Assembly: GCF_014212015.1 (NCBI RefSeq)
Contig: NZ_JACJVN010000026.1
Span: forward strand, 1-43,763
From: Cohnella lubricantis
Lineage (GTDB): Bacteria; Bacillota; Bacilli; Paenibacillales; Paenibacillaceae
Direction: 5' to 3'
DNA: 43,763 nt
Within the stretch, counting starts at the first letter, position 1. Each line of letters opens with the position of its first letter. Of this stretch, positions 8,711 through 18,133 are shown one piece after another. Made by a program: the position numbers and the translations under genes. The notes beneath the pieces were generated by a model, which saw only the letters and a program-made list of their open reading frames with translations, was not told the DNA's origin and searched no databases.

Positions 8711-10120
8711 CTAGCTGTGAATTGCCGCTGCTCGCATCTCCCAGATGTCCATCCGAGTGACAACCGTCTCGGCGCTTGCTCGCAGCAGTATTCCGTCGCT
8801 GTCTTCCAAGGACGCATACACTCTGGCTGTTAGGCAGACTTCGTCGCCAACGAATACTTCGATGATCGATTGGTCTGCGAAGATCCGCAGGCGCAGCGGC
8901 TCATCGGCGCTGGCGGGCGGGAGCTCGCCCTTGATCGGCGTCCTGTGGACATTCGGGAACAGGCTTGAGCTCGAACGGTCGATGGTGATCGAATGATTCG
9001 CCAGATCCAGGCGGACGTCCGTATGCTCGCGGCCGCATGGTGACGCGAAGACGGAGATGGCCAGTTCGCCGGTCTCCAGGCTTCGTCTATCGACTTCCAC
9101 TGAACATTCGAAGGAAGTCGATCTCACGCCGGTGAGGGTGGGCGCCGGGGTGACGGGTATGTTTTCGAAGCGGCTGCTCTTGCCTCTCAGTGTCGCCAAC
9201 TCAGGAACCGGAACCATCGCAAGCGCGCCGCTTGGCTTCAGGTCGACGATCCGCGGCAGCGCGAGCGCCCCCGCCCAGTCCAAGCGAACGGGGAAGTCCT
9301 CCCCCCTGCCCTCCGGAATCCATCCGAGCAGCACGCACCGCCCCTTCTCGTCGACGAATCCGGTGGAGGCGTAGAAGCCTTCCCACCCGCCGTAATCGAC
9401 GGTGCCGTGCTTGCGAACGTCCGTGAGCCTATCGCCGCTGATCGTGCCGGACAGGTACCGCACCGGCCCGCTCGGGGAATAGCACAAGACGGCTTGGCCG
9501 CCGAAGCGGAACAGATGCGGACACTCCCAGATCCACTCCTCCCCCCGGTAGAAAATGTGCCTAAAGCTCCAGTTCTCCAAATCGTCGGAGCTGTAAAGCA
9601 AGCCGCAGCCCTTGCCGTCCGCGATCCCGCCGAGCAGCATGCGCCAGCCATCCGGCTCTCTCCACACGTACGGGTCTCGCCACTCGGTCACCTGAAGCTC
9701 GCCGTGCAGCGCCAAGGTTAACAGAGGGTTGGCATCCGGCTTCACCCAGCTGCGCAGATCCGCCGATCTCGCCGTCCACTGCTGCGCGCCGCTCGTCGCG
9801 TCCCGCTCCCCTTCGCCGATGCTCGTGTAGAACAGCTTGGCTTCATTGCCGTCTACTACCGAGCAGCCCGAGAAGCAGTGGAGTTCTCCCCGCTCCCGGG
9901 AAGGCGAGAGCGCGATCGGCTGATGCGTCCAGTTCACCAGGTCAAGACTTGAGGCATGTCCCCAGTGAATGTCGCCCCACTCCGGCGCCGAAGGATTATG
10001 CTGATAGAACAAATGGTATTCGCCATTCAGCTGAAACGGACCGTTCGGATCGTTCATCCAATTGCGCGGCGCCGTCAAATGATATCTCGGTCTGTATCGA
10101 TCCACAGAATCACGCTCCAT
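8711..10120 (-). CDS. GH32 beta-fructosidase (sucrose/sucrose-6-P hydrolase or levanase type)
   Basis: About 469 residues with a complete set of GH32 motifs. The sucrose box WMNDPNG is near residue 21, with Asp as nucleophile. FYQHNP and WGHA follow, then WRDPYVW (transition-state Asp) and WIWECPHLF with the acid/base Glu. The N-terminal five-bladed propeller is followed by a beta-sandwich domain (about 330-460) ending in RLRIFADQSIIEVFVGDE. There is no signal peptide, so it is cytoplasmic and probably hydrolyses imported sucrose-6-phosphate, sucrose or short fructans. No sugar transporter or PTS gene is adjacent, so the substrate is open. The start is uncertain: ATG 10120 is used, a GTG at 10135 is in frame, and a GTG at 10105 has the best-spaced GGAG (9 nt) and leaves all motifs intact. 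Confidence 0.9.
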   Translation of the reverse strand: MERDSVDRYRPRYHLTAPRNWMNDPNGPFQLNGEYHLFYQHNPSAPEWGDIHWGHASSLDLVNWTHQPIALSPSRERGELHCFSGCSVVDGNEAKLFYTSIGEGERDATSGAQQWTARSADLRSWVKPDANPLLTLALHGELQVTEWRDPYVWREPDGWRMLLGGIADGKGCGLLYSSDDLENWSFRHIFYRGEEWIWECPHLFRFGGQAVLCYSPSGPVRYLSGTISGDRLTDVRKHGTVDYGGWEGFYASTGFVDEKGRCVLLGWIPEGRGEDFPVRLDWAGALALPRIVDLKPSGALAMVPVPELATLRGKSSRFENIPVTPAPTLTGVRSTSFECSVEVDRRSLETGELAISVFASPCGREHTDVRLDLANHSITIDRSSSSLFPNVHRTPIKGELPPASADEPLRLRIFADQSIIEVFVGDEVCLTARVYASLEDSDGILLRASAETVVTRMDIWEMRAAAIHS

Positions 10121-10269
10121 TCGATTACGATGCACACATTATAGCCACGACGCCGAACTGTTCATGCTGCCTGCAAATTGTATTTTCACCCGCCGCTTGC
10201 CATGACTCCTGTCACCAGATAGAGCCCCCGGGCTTGTCATCTACATGACTTCCTTCCTGCTCATTTCAT

Positions 10270-11550
10270 TCACACCTTAAACGTCTTGACCTGCTCTTGC
10301 AATTGCCCAGCCATTGTTTGCAGTTCCGCCGAGGAGGCGGTGATCTCTTCGCCGGAAGCGAGCTGCTGCTGTGCTGCAGAAGAGATGCTCTCCGTTCCGA
10401 CCGTATTGTCTCTAGACAATGTCGCGATGCCCTCTATCTTCTCAATGACCGTATCGGCGCTCTGGGCGATGATAGAGGATACCGACGTGACTTCGGCGAC
10501 GCCGCGCTGCAGATCGTCAAGCGAATGCTGGATATGCTGGAAGGAGTCTCCCGCGTTCCTGACCGCACCCATTCCCCGATCCACTTCCTGGCGTCCAGCG
10601 GCCGTTGCTTCGACGACCTTCTGAATATGATGCTGAATCTCTTGAATATACTGAGTGACTTGCTGCGTATTGCTCTCCGATTGGACGGACAACTTCTTCA
10701 CTTCACTCGCAACGATGGAGAATCCCCGTCCATGTTCGCCGGCACGCGCCGCTTCAATCGAGGCGTTCAGCGCTAACAAATTCGTCTGGGCAGAGATCTC
10801 GGAGATCGTATTGACGATGTCGCCGATATGCCGGGATCTCTCTCCCAATTGGCCAATGGCCTCAGAGAGCAAGTTCATCGTCTCGTGAATCGAACTCATC
10901 TGCTCTACGGCAGATGCAATCGCACTGCTGCCTTCTATAACTTCTTGCAACGTATGCTGAGCGGCCTTCATCGCATGCTGTGACCCCGCCGCGATCTGTT
11001 GCGCGCCGGCCGCCATGGAATGGAACACGGCCGTGCCTTCTTCCACCATTCTCAATTGGCGCTCCGAGCTTTGAGCAATATCGCCGATCGTCCCCGCAAT
11101 ATACTCGACCGCTTTGCTATTCTGTTCGGCGCCGGCAGAGAGCTGCCCGGATGCGGAATTAATACGGTAGGACATGGCCTTCACTTGCTGAATGACCTTC
11201 TGAATCTCGATCGACATACCGTTGATGGAAGCGGCGATCGGCTTCAGCATTCTTAGATTGTCTTCATTCAGTTGTGTAGAGAAGTCGCCGTTGGCCATCT
11301 GGCTCATATGGGTCATGATCTTGCCCATTGGATAGACGAACCTGCGGAAATTCAGCATTCCAATTCCCGCCCCTAACAATCCGCCACAGCAGAAAATGGC
11401 AAGGATACTGATGATCATCTTACGGGGATCTGCATCAGCCCCGTTCACAGCCAACACTCCCCAGCCAAGCAATCCGGCGCCAATGGCCGCAGGAATACCG
11501 CTTCGAATCAGATAACTGCTCAAAGTGATCGTATCCGTCTTCTTCGTCAT
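10270..11550 (-). CDS. methyl-accepting chemotaxis protein without a large ectodomain
   Basis: A 426-residue receptor. Two N-terminal hydrophobic segments (about 12-34 and 45-66) are separated by only about ten polar residues, so almost nothing is exposed outside. A HAMP-like segment follows ([22 protein letters not shown]), then a full signalling domain with the tip [22 protein letters not shown] at about residue 263. Such receptors usually sense through the membrane, cytoplasm or redox state, or through a partner; which applies here cannot be told. The ATG has GGGGGA upstream. The leader contains TGTAGAA followed by TAGAAT, one base away from the TGTCGAA element of the other two chemoreceptor promoters but much nearer the start codon. 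Confidence 0.92.
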   Translation of the reverse strand: MTKKTDTITLSSYLIRSGIPAAIGAGLLGWGVLAVNGADADPRKMIISILAIFCCGGLLGAGIGMLNFRRFVYPMGKIMTHMSQMANGDFSTQLNEDNLRMLKPIAASINGMSIEIQKVIQQVKAMSYRINSASGQLSAGAEQNSKAVEYIAGTIGDIAQSSERQLRMVEEGTAVFHSMAAGAQQIAAGSQHAMKAAQHTLQEVIEGSSAIASAVEQMSSIHETMNLLSEAIGQLGERSRHIGDIVNTISEISAQTNLLALNASIEAARAGEHGRGFSIVASEVKKLSVQSESNTQQVTQYIQEIQHHIQKVVEATAAGRQEVDRGMGAVRNAGDSFQHIQHSLDDLQRGVAEVTSVSSIIAQSADTVIEKIEGIATLSRDNTVGTESISSAAQQQLASGEEITASSAELQTMAGQLQEQVKTFKV

Positions 11551-11719
11551 GACCTATCCCCCAACAAAGGATGTAAGAGCATTCTATAATTCTACAAAGA
11601 GTGCTAATATCCTTTTTTTGGCGCGGATACGGGTCCTCATGTATCATTTGACAGAAGGATGGGGCTTCCTTCATCCTGAATGAAATGGTCTTCTACCGTT
11701 GAAGGGGGATATAGTCCGT

Positions 11720-12508
11720 ATGAATCGTCACCATGAAGAGTCGATCGATAAATTCGTCGCCCTGTATAAGGATGATCCTGCTGTTCTCGCCATTCTGCTT
11801 GGAGGCTCCCTAGCTCATGGCTTCGCTAAGCCGGAGTCGGACGTCGATATCATGCTCATCGTCGAAGAGTCCGACTTCCAAAGAAGGAAGAACGAGAATG
11901 AGCTCGCGTTCAGTGTGCGGGAGAATATATGCAACTATCCGGGGGGTTACATCGATTGTAAAGTTGTCAGCCTATCCTTCATGAACACGATTATGGTTAA
12001 CGGCAGTGATGCTGCGCGATACGCCTTCCAAGACAGCAAAGTCCTATGGTCCCGAATCGACAATCTGCTGGAGCTAGTAAGCCTTATCACACGGTTTCCA
12101 ATCCAAGATCAAGAACGGCGAAGAACAAGATTCGCTTCGCAGGTATTAGCATGGAAGTGGTTCTACAGCGAAGCAGTCAAGAAGGACAACCTCTATTTGA
12201 AATACCTCGCGATTCAGAAGATAACGCTATTCGCTTGCCGCCTCATTCTCAACGAGAATCAGCTGTTGTATCCTTACCACAAATGGCTGCTCCGTGTCGT
12301 CGGCAACGCCTCCCGCAAACCGATTGACTTTGACAAGTCCATCGAGCACTTGCTGGCACATCATACGCTGGATGGCGTGAATGCCTTCTGCGAGCAGGTT
12401 CTGCGATTCGTAGAGCTGGATCCATCATCGCTGGATTGGCCGAATCAGTTCCTTCATGACAGCGAATGGAACTGGATCGCGCATGAACCGCCGATAGATG
12501 ATCTATAA
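11720..12508 (+). CDS. nucleotidyltransferase-fold protein
   Basis: A 262-residue protein whose N-terminal third carries the Pol-beta nucleotidyltransferase signature: LLGGSLAHGFAKPESDVDIMLIV gives the GGS motif and the DxD metal ligands. GYIDCKVVS supplies a candidate third carboxylate. The remainder is helical and Trp-rich (AWKWFYSEAVKK, DSEWNWIAHEPPIDD), a layout seen in minimal aminoglycoside-nucleotidyltransferase-like and HEPN-like proteins. Substrate unknown. It could be an antibiotic adenylyltransferase, but none of the specific subfamilies is recognisable. ATG 11720 follows AAGGGGG with about 11 nt spacing. A TTG at 11699 overlaps that ribosome binding site and is rejected. It stands alone between convergent and divergent neighbours. 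Confidence 0.8.
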   Translation: MNRHHEESIDKFVALYKDDPAVLAILLGGSLAHGFAKPESDVDIMLIVEESDFQRRKNENELAFSVRENICNYPGGYIDCKVVSLSFMNTIMVNGSDAARYAFQDSKVLWSRIDNLLELVSLITRFPIQDQERRRTRFASQVLAWKWFYSEAVKKDNLYLKYLAIQKITLFACRLILNENQLLYPYHKWLLRVVGNASRKPIDFDKSIEHLLAHHTLDGVNAFCEQVLRFVELDPSSLDWPNQFLHDSEWNWIAHEPPIDDL

Positions 12509-12522
12509 GGGTTGATCCGTGC

Positions 12523-12542
12523 AGCCCCCTTATTGCGGGGCT
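12523..12542 (+). terminator. weak hairpin after the nucleotidyltransferase gene
   Basis: AGCCCC - 8 nt - GGGGCT, without a real T-tract. It could act as a weak terminator for either convergent neighbour. Confidence 0.35.
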
Positions 12543-12823
12543 TAGATGTATAACATCATGTATCCCTCCGATTCCCGTAACGGAGTCTTGGCATCTACGC
12601 CACAATGCTCGCATCCTGCAGACATCGGCTTCACCAGCGCCTTCTTCTCCCCCGCGCCGACCATCTGTCCGACGACTCCCGTCGCCGTGTCTGATATTCG
12701 GCTTAACATAAATACGTCCACCGTACCTATCAGCATTCGAAGGACGGAGTCGATAAAGATGGGCCAAGTAACGGCAAAGAGACTGAGTTTCTTCCATGAT
12801 GGTGTGCGATCCGATGCTGTCAC
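12542..12823 (-). pseudogene. remnant of a MATE family efflux transporter
   Basis: The first 45 codons (KKLSLFAVTWPIFIDSVLRMLIGTVDVFMLSRISDTATGVVGQM) match the N-terminus of a MATE multidrug/Na+ antiporter. The frame then jumps to VGAGEKKALVKP, a piece that in MATE proteins lies about one helix further on, and ends after an unrelated Cys-containing tail. An intact protein has about 450 residues and 12 helices, so this is a deletion derivative. It is oriented like the LysR gene upstream of it. A short expressed peptide cannot be excluded but is unlikely to transport. Confidence 0.65.
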
Positions 12824-12908
12824 TTTTAGATGCTCCTAGTATGTCTTCGTTTGGATGGTGTACCTAGTGTAGTGGTTGCAAGGCAGCGTCATGAGTTTAT
12901 CCCCTCAT

Positions 12909-13787
12909 TCATTTGGATAGTCGCTCCTTGACTGTACGGATAAACATCTGGGCGGGATAGCTGAGATATTTGTCCATACGGTGGACGATACTCATCTGCC
13001 GGTACGGTGCATGATCTCTAATTGGAATATACCTAATCCGAGGGTCTCCGACCGACTGGACGAGATGTGCGGTCTGCACGGTTACCCCTATATTCTCCGC
13101 AACGAAGCGAAAGAGCGACGGATTCGAGGTTGTCTCCACAAGCGTATGCAGTTCAAATCCGTGCTCGCGACACGCATTCTCTACCAGTTCTCTCCCCCAA
13201 TAACCTGTCGGATAGATGACCATCGGCAGATCCTTCAATTCGCTCAACTGCACAGATTCCCTGCTAGCCAGCTCGTGCTGCGCGGATACGACCAGTCCAT
13301 ACTCTTCCCGAGCCAGCGGATGCACAGTCAGCCGTTCGTCGGGAAGCGGAGCCAGCGTTAATCCGATATCGATCGTCGTATCCAGCACCAGCTTGACGAT
13401 ATCAACCGAGGAGATGATGCGCAGCCCAACCTTCGGAAACTGGTGATGGAAATCGATAAACAGCGGAGTAAGCCGATAATCCAACTCCGAAGGCAGGACT
13501 CCTACTGCGAGCCGTCCGCCTTGATAACGGCGAATCTCGGATAACTCGTCGTAAGCGTTCTTCAGATCGACGAGCATGTTCCGGCTGTGCTTGTGAAGCA
13601 CCCTTCCTGCGTCCGTGAGCGCAATCCGTTTGCCGATCCTGTCAAACAAAGGCGTGCCGACTTCCTCTTCCAGCGCTTTGATCTGAAGGCTTAGATTAGG
13701 CTGGGAGATGTGAAGCTTCTCGGCTGCTCTCGAGAAATGCAGTTCTTCACAAACGGCTATAAAATACTCCAGCTGCCTTAATTCCAT
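12909..13787 (-). CDS. LysR family transcriptional regulator
   Basis: A 292-residue LysR regulator. The winged HTH is at residues 1-60 (MELRQLEYFIAVCEELHFSRAAEKLHISQPNLSLQIKALEEEVG) and the periplasmic-binding-protein-like effector domain at about 90-290. ATG 13787 matches the canonical family start and has a purine-rich sequence upstream; ten extra codons to 13817 are not needed. It is divergent from the CynX-type transporter, with a perfect inverted repeat in the shared intergenic region, so it very likely controls that transporter. This is the classical LysR arrangement with a neighbouring MFS gene. The effector is unknown. Confidence 0.92.
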   Translation of the reverse strand: MELRQLEYFIAVCEELHFSRAAEKLHISQPNLSLQIKALEEEVGTPLFDRIGKRIALTDAGRVLHKHSRNMLVDLKNAYDELSEIRRYQGGRLAVGVLPSELDYRLTPLFIDFHHQFPKVGLRIISSVDIVKLVLDTTIDIGLTLAPLPDERLTVHPLAREEYGLVVSAQHELASRESVQLSELKDLPMVIYPTGYWGRELVENACREHGFELHTLVETTSNPSLFRFVAENIGVTVQTAHLVQSVGDPRIRYIPIRDHAPYRQMSIVHRMDKYLSYPAQMFIRTVKERLSK

Positions 13788-13832
13788 CTCTTCGGCCCCA
13801 ATCATTTGTAATACCAATGATAATAATAATTT

Positions 13833-13851
13833 CCATTGAATTGATCAATGG
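13833..13851. promoter_or_regulatory. probable LysR binding site
   Basis: CCATTGA - 5 nt - TCAATGG is a perfect 7-bp inverted repeat containing the ATTGA-N5-TCAAT form of the LysR T-N11-A box. It lies midway between the divergent LysR and transporter starts. Confidence 0.65.
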
Positions 13852-13901
13852 TTTAATTCAATCTACGATGAATTCACCACGAAATAACGAGGAGACTTGT
13901 G

Positions 13902-15080
13902 ATGAACAAAATGAACAAATGGGCTTCCCTGTTCACCGGACTCGCCCTGTTTCTCGCGTCGCTTAACTTGCGGCCGGCCATCAACGCCGTATCGCCGATC
14001 CTCCAAACGATCCGCTATGATCTCGGCATGAACGCGTTCGTCGCCAGCTTGTTAACGTCGATTCCCGTACTCTGCATGGGTCTCTTCTCCCCAATAGCAG
14101 TCCAATTCGGCCGGCGATATGGGATCGAGAGAATGATCGGCATATCGCTAGCCATTATTGGCGCAGGCAACGCGCTGAGGTTAATCGCTCACTCAACCTT
14201 CCTCCTGCTAGTCACCGCCTTTGTAGCCGGCGTTGGGATCGCTATGATTGGGCCGCTGCTCTCCGGCTTCATTAAGCACCGGTTCCCATCCCATGTACCG
14301 ACGATGATCTCGCTCTATACGATTGCGCTCGCGCTTGGCGCGACCGCAGCTTCCGGTTCTGCCATCCCACTTCAGTCCAGGTTGCATTCCTGGCAAGGCT
14401 CCTTATCCTTGTGGGCGACACTCTCCTTCTTCGCGCTGCTGACGTGGCGAATCGCCGTCTTGAGGGGAGCTCCGCGGTCGAACGTCTCTGTGGTGAGTAA
14501 TGCCAAATTGCCCTGGGGTAATGCTAAAGCCTGGATGTTAACCCTTTCCTTCGGTATGCTGGCCATGCTGTTCTTCTCCTTGACCGCCTGGCTGCCTCCC
14601 GTAATCCATGGTATGGGCTATAGCACACCCTATGCGGCTAACTTGCTCACCTTATTCTCACTTATCCAAATCCCGGTCAGCCTCGTTCTTCCGAAACTTC
14701 TTAAGCGAATTCCATCCCGCGTATTGTGGCTGCTAACCGGTTCAAGCTTCTTCTTAGCGGGCTTTGTGCTTCTAGGGACGGGACGGTTGCCTTGGTTCGC
14801 CGTCATCCTGCTCGGCATAGCACCGGGCATTCTGTTTCCATTGAACCTCATGCTGCCAATAGACGAGGCAGAAGGGGCACCAGAAGCAGCCGCATGGTCT
14901 GCCATGACTCAGTCGATAGGCTATACTACCGGCGCCTTGGGACCGATTCTGCTCGGGTGGCTGTATGATGCTACTGGCGGAAGCTATCCCATGCTGGTGA
15001 CGGGGATGGTGTTCATTAGCGTCATCATGATCTGCTGTCAGTTGAGGATATTCTATCAACGTCGGCCAAGCTTGGAGTAA
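13902..15080 (+). CDS. MFS transporter, CynX/NimT type
   Basis: A 392-residue major facilitator with about 12 membrane segments. The N-terminal ASLNLRPAINAVSPIL is the signature of the CynX/NimT (cyanate transporter/2-nitroimidazole) branch. LGWLYDATGGSYPM near the C-terminus also fits. Family members are mostly efflux proteins or carriers of small anions; the substrate here is not predictable. ATG 13902 is preceded by GAGGAG at 7 nt; a GTG one codon earlier is closer to the ribosome binding site. It is divergent from the LysR gene. No obvious terminator follows. Confidence 0.88.
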   Translation: MNKMNKWASLFTGLALFLASLNLRPAINAVSPILQTIRYDLGMNAFVASLLTSIPVLCMGLFSPIAVQFGRRYGIERMIGISLAIIGAGNALRLIAHSTFLLLVTAFVAGVGIAMIGPLLSGFIKHRFPSHVPTMISLYTIALALGATAASGSAIPLQSRLHSWQGSLSLWATLSFFALLTWRIAVLRGAPRSNVSVVSNAKLPWGNAKAWMLTLSFGMLAMLFFSLTAWLPPVIHGMGYSTPYAANLLTLFSLIQIPVSLVLPKLLKRIPSRVLWLLTGSSFFLAGFVLLGTGRLPWFAVILLGIAPGILFPLNLMLPIDEAEGAPEAAAWSAMTQSIGYTTGALGPILLGWLYDATGGSYPMLVTGMVFISVIMICCQLRIFYQRRPSLE

Positions 15081-15143
15081 GGTTACTGGTTCAAGGAGTT
15101 ACCGTTCCAATCTACGTCGGCAATAGCAGCCGGAAGGGATTCC

Positions 15144-15656
15144 TCAAGCTCCGTTCTCTTCCGCATATTGAATTCTTTTATCTTGAGAAGCATGCAGCTT
15201 TACCATCGCGATTCGGGCAATAGGCTGGATCACTAAGCTCTCAGCGGCGAGTACAATGATGAAATTTCTTGGCCAATTCGTTACCCAATTGCTCAAGAGT
15301 TCAGCACTAAATCCTTGAGCTACAGCATTACCGATAAGCGTCATGCAGGCTGACATTCCTATGACAGTGAATAAAATTCGGAATAAAATTTGGGCATTAA
15401 AGCTATCCGTTGGTTTTGTGAACATATGGGTCAATTTCTCTGCGATTCGTCCAATAACAAGCGCCTCAAGTAACATGGCAATAACGATCATGATCGGCAA
15501 CATCTTAAGAATGGATAACACAACGTCTCCATTGAAGTTCTTAACGGATAGAATCGTACTTAATGACGTCATTAATAGAGCGGTCATGGCACAGATGATT
15601 AAACCGTACAATGCACCCTCCTTACCGTTTCTCGGCAACCTTGTTTCTTGATTCAT
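15144..15656 (-). CDS. DUF2798 family membrane protein
   Basis: A 170-residue protein with four hydrophobic helices arranged as two copies of a two-helix unit: GALYGLIICAMTALLMTSLSTIL...MLPIMIVIAMLLEALVIGRIAEKL, then ILFRILFTVIGMSACMTLIGNAV...WPRNFIIVLAAESLVIQPIARIAM. The duplicated pattern with W/P-N-F-I is typical of DUF2798. ATG 15656 has AAGGAAGAG upstream; a TTG at 15686 overlaps the preceding gene. It begins 22 bp after the TetR stop on the same strand, so the two form an operon and the protein is probably the regulated function. Family role unknown; transport or drug tolerance is a guess from context. Confidence 0.82.
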   Translation of the reverse strand: MNQETRLPRNGKEGALYGLIICAMTALLMTSLSTILSVKNFNGDVVLSILKMLPIMIVIAMLLEALVIGRIAEKLTHMFTKPTDSFNAQILFRILFTVIGMSACMTLIGNAVAQGFSAELLSNWVTNWPRNFIIVLAAESLVIQPIARIAMVKLHASQDKRIQYAEENGA

Positions 15657-15678
15657 TCTTCTCTTCCTTTCAGCGCGA

Positions 15679-16233
15679 TTATTCAAATAAATGGGGTAAT
15701 CGTTTAGCTATCGTTTTTAACGGATCTGTCGATTTTTGCGTTAGACAAAGCATCATGGCCCCTTCAATCGAAGCGGTCAACATCAAGGCCAGATCAGAAG
15801 CTGATTCACTCGAGAAGCCATCCGTTACAAGTTTCGCGGCGTAAATGTGCTGTATGTTTTCATACAGCGCACTACACGCACGCCGGACCGGTTCACTTAC
15901 CGTTGCCATCTCACTGACAATGCTGCTAAATGTATAGCCCGTAATGGTGCCCTCTGTTTCTAGGTTGTAAATTAACTTATCAAGAATAGCCTGCGTGGCT
16001 TCCTTAGTGGATTTATGTCCCCTGATTATCGTTTCGATTTCTGCCGTAATTGTTTCTTTCAAGCCGTTTAAACAAGCAATTAAGAGTTCTTCTTTGCCGT
16101 TTGGAAAATGATGATATAGCGCTCCTTTTGTAACGTTACAGGCTTTCAAGATTTCATTGAGTCCTACCGTTTTATACCCCTTCTGCTGAAAAAGAGCAGT
16201 AGCTGTATGGATCATCAGCGACTTTGTATCCAA
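15679..16233 (-). CDS. TetR regulator, LmrA/YxaF type
   Basis: 184 residues. The HTH lies at about 10-50 (TALFQQKGYKTVGLNEILKACNVTKGALYHHFPNGKEELL); the GALYHHFPNGKEELL form is characteristic of the LmrA/YxaF branch. The C-terminal domain has the TITGYTFSSIVSEMATVSEPVR motif seen in that branch. The start is TTG 16233, with a perfect AGGAGG 11 nt upstream; no closer ATG exists. It is the first gene of an operon with the DUF2798 gene. An imperfect 20-bp palindrome at 16253-16272 sits at the promoter and implies autoregulation of the operon. LmrA/YxaF in Bacillus respond to flavonoids and control lincomycin-resistance genes; the inducer here is unknown. Confidence 0.9.
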   Translation of the reverse strand: MDTKSLMIHTATALFQQKGYKTVGLNEILKACNVTKGALYHHFPNGKEELLIACLNGLKETITAEIETIIRGHKSTKEATQAILDKLIYNLETEGTITGYTFSSIVSEMATVSEPVRRACSALYENIQHIYAAKLVTDGFSSESASDLALMLTASIEGAMMLCLTQKSTDPLKTIAKRLPHLFE

Positions 16234-16252
16234 AATTTATTGCACCTCCTAA

Positions 16253-16272
16253 CATACCAACCGGTCTGTATG
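16253..16272. promoter_or_regulatory. probable operator of the LmrA-type TetR
   Basis: CATAC - 2 nt - ACCGGT - 2 nt - GTATG: a 20-bp palindrome with 16 symmetric positions, immediately upstream of the AGGAGG of the TetR gene. The ACCGGT centre resembles operators of the LmrA/QacR branch. Confidence 0.6.
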
Positions 16273-16311
16273 CCATGATAACAAATTTTAGACCCATGAT
16301 GTAAGTGTTTT

Positions 16312-16395
16312 TTAATTAAAGTCCACTCTAAATAAGTTCAGAAAAGCATATTTGTCCTCGAAGTGTGCATAGAAGGTAGCACGGTTAATGTTAGC
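16312..16395 (-). pseudogene. fragment of a TetR regulator
   Basis: 27 codons read ANINRATFYAHFEDKYAFL and then NLFRVDFN before a TAA. This is the recognition helix and helix 4 of a TetR protein. The first helices and the whole effector domain are missing. Upstream sequence in the same direction (16396-16505) shows no remaining HTH start. Confidence 0.6.
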
Positions 16396-16506
16396 CTAAA
16401 CGGATGCGGCGCTCCCGAAAGCCAGATACGTCGTTAGCGTACGATTCTTGTGCTGCGACTCCGTCTCGGATTAAACGCGGGAAAATCAAAGGATCCCCCT
16501 GACCAC

Positions 16507-16533
16507 AAAAGGACCAGTCAATATGACTGGCCC
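16507..16533 (-). terminator. terminator of the GH63-like gene
   Basis: On the minus strand GGGCCAGTCA - TAT - TGACTGGTCC is followed by TTTTG. The 10-bp stem has one wobble pair. An open frame that crosses it (16391-16576) is therefore not called. Confidence 0.7.
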
Positions 16534-16600
16534 ACTCGCCCTTCCCTTCAATCAAATTACGGCGGTTCGGAGGCATAAAAAGGATTGTGCAAGGAAAGCT

Positions 16601-18133
16601 TCAAATAACTTCAATTCGGCTCAGCCCATTCGAACGTCCAACCTCGCAGCCATTCACATAAACTGCCAACCCGCTTCCCTTCTTATATCGCTCCCCTGTT
16701 TTATCATAAACAATGGTGACCATCTTCCCACGGTAATTCACTCGATCTAGACAGAAGTAGTCCCACTTCCCTTGCGGAACAAGCGGATTCACCTCAAGGA
16801 TCTCATCACTTCTTGGACGCAAACCGACTAAACCCGTAATGATCAAGTCGGTATAGGTGGAATGGTTATAATCCTTGCCTCGTTCGCGTCCCCCCTTGTC
16901 CTTCGGCCAGCCCCAACCTTCGAGAATTCGCCGCGACAACCATTCACCCGTGAAGGGGTCCAAATTCTCATCCAACCAAGATACAACCGTTCCTTCCTTA
17001 CGCTTCCTGTAATGACTCTTCGCATAGATCCGAAGGACATCCAAATAATCCGCTCGATCCAACCAAGGTTGGCTGTAATGATTCAATACATTAGCCAAAG
17101 CAGTGAGGGTCTGTGAGGTCGCGAACGGCCACGAAGGCCCGTTCCACAAACATTCGTGGGATTCAAGCGGAAACATAAACCGGTGGTGCCGTTGCTCGGC
17201 AGTCGTTGGTCCGTGTTGCGCTCCGAATCCCTCCGGATCCAGGAGTTGCTTCCAGGCCTCCTCATACCCGGGGTCAGGCAAGTTGAAATACCAAGGAATA
17301 AAGCCGATTTGTTCTCTAACATTATGAGCCGGATCCATGGAGCGGAAATCCCAATCCTGAACCAAGTCCTCTGCCTTCTCCAGGGGGATTACTTTGAAGA
17401 ACCGGTCTTGCTCATCCCAGAGCCTCTCCTGTACTCCCTTCTTCAACCGATCTGCTTTAGCACGGAATTCGGATTCGGATTGAGGGTCGCCAGCCGCAGC
17501 TGCGATCTGAGCAATCGCCGTTGCATCCGCATACATATATGAATTCAAGGTAGGACGAAGGCCCGACCCGCTAATCGAATGCTCCATCGCGTCCCGATCG
17601 TCATAAGACCAGAATAACCCGCTCTCGTTTAAATTGCTCTCTTCCCATTGTTTGAAATTATCGATCAAATCAGGGAGGAACCTAATCGCGAACGATAGAT
17701 CGCCCGTTACTTGGCAATAACTCCATATGGAATCAGCCAACCAACAGCTGTAAGATCGGACACTGCCGCCCTTACGAAGCCAGAACTGTATGTAATCGTC
17801 TAGAAACTCGCGGCGATGGCTCAACCAACGGCCTTCATTCAGATGATGACCGACAGCGCAATTGATCGAATTGTGTTTGCCTGCCCATGGCACGTCGGGA
17901 TGAAATTCAGTGATAATCGAGCCGTCAGTCGTATGTTTAAGGTGCTTTCTATAAACCCACCAACGGAAATAATAGGTTTCTTCCAACTCCCGATCAGGGC
18001 ATTCGAATAGGGGCATCGTATCGCCTAGCCATTGCCAGGCCGATTCGTTCGGAATAGCCTGCGCAACTGTTTCTTCGTCCTGTTCGTTGAAGCGATCTAT
18101 ATAATGTTTGAACCGATTAGATTGAAGCAACAT
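16601..18133 (-). CDS. GH63-like (alpha/alpha)6-barrel glycoside hydrolase
   Basis: A 510-residue cytoplasmic protein without a signal peptide. ETYYFRWWVYRKHLK near residue 52, HLNEGRWLSHRREFLDDYIQFWLRKGG, MDPAHNVREQIGFIPWYFNLP and WNGPSWPFATSQTLTALANVL form the helical-barrel pattern of the GH63/mannosylglycerate-hydrolase-like and trehalase-related clan. Likely catalytic acids are the Asp after WSYDDRDAMEHS and the Glu in the ESHECLWNGPSWPF region; this is a guess from clan position. The C-terminal 60 residues are a small beta-sheet part (VNPLVPQGKWDYFCLDRVNYRGKMVTIVYDKTGERY). ATG 18133 follows GGAGAG. There are no sugar transport genes beside it, so the substrate (an alpha-glucoside, alpha-mannoside or glycosylglycerate) is open. 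A 27-bp hairpin (18262-18288, CCTCCTGT/ACAGGAGG) lies upstream. Confidence 0.8.
   Translation of the reverse strand: MLLQSNRFKHYIDRFNEQDEETVAQAIPNESAWQWLGDTMPLFECPDRELEETYYFRWWVYRKHLKHTTDGSIITEFHPDVPWAGKHNSINCAVGHHLNEGRWLSHRREFLDDYIQFWLRKGGSVRSYSCWLADSIWSYCQVTGDLSFAIRFLPDLIDNFKQWEESNLNESGLFWSYDDRDAMEHSISGSGLRPTLNSYMYADATAIAQIAAAAGDPQSESEFRAKADRLKKGVQERLWDEQDRFFKVIPLEKAEDLVQDWDFRSMDPAHNVREQIGFIPWYFNLPDPGYEEAWKQLLDPEGFGAQHGPTTAEQRHHRFMFPLESHECLWNGPSWPFATSQTLTALANVLNHYSQPWLDRADYLDVLRIYAKSHYRKRKEGTVVSWLDENLDPFTGEWLSRRILEGWGWPKDKGGRERGKDYNHSTYTDLIITGLVGLRPRSDEILEVNPLVPQGKWDYFCLDRVNYRGKMVTIVYDKTGERYKKGSGLAVYVNGCEVGRSNGLSRIEVI

Noticed and set aside
8533..8760. A 75-codon plus-strand frame with a possible ribosome binding site
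   Set aside because: It crosses the GH32 terminator and the end of the GH32 gene on the other strand; its composition is not protein-like.
16391..16576. A 61-codon minus-strand frame downstream of the GH63-like gene
   Set aside because: It spans a clear hairpin with T-tract that terminates the glycosidase gene, and it shows no domain.
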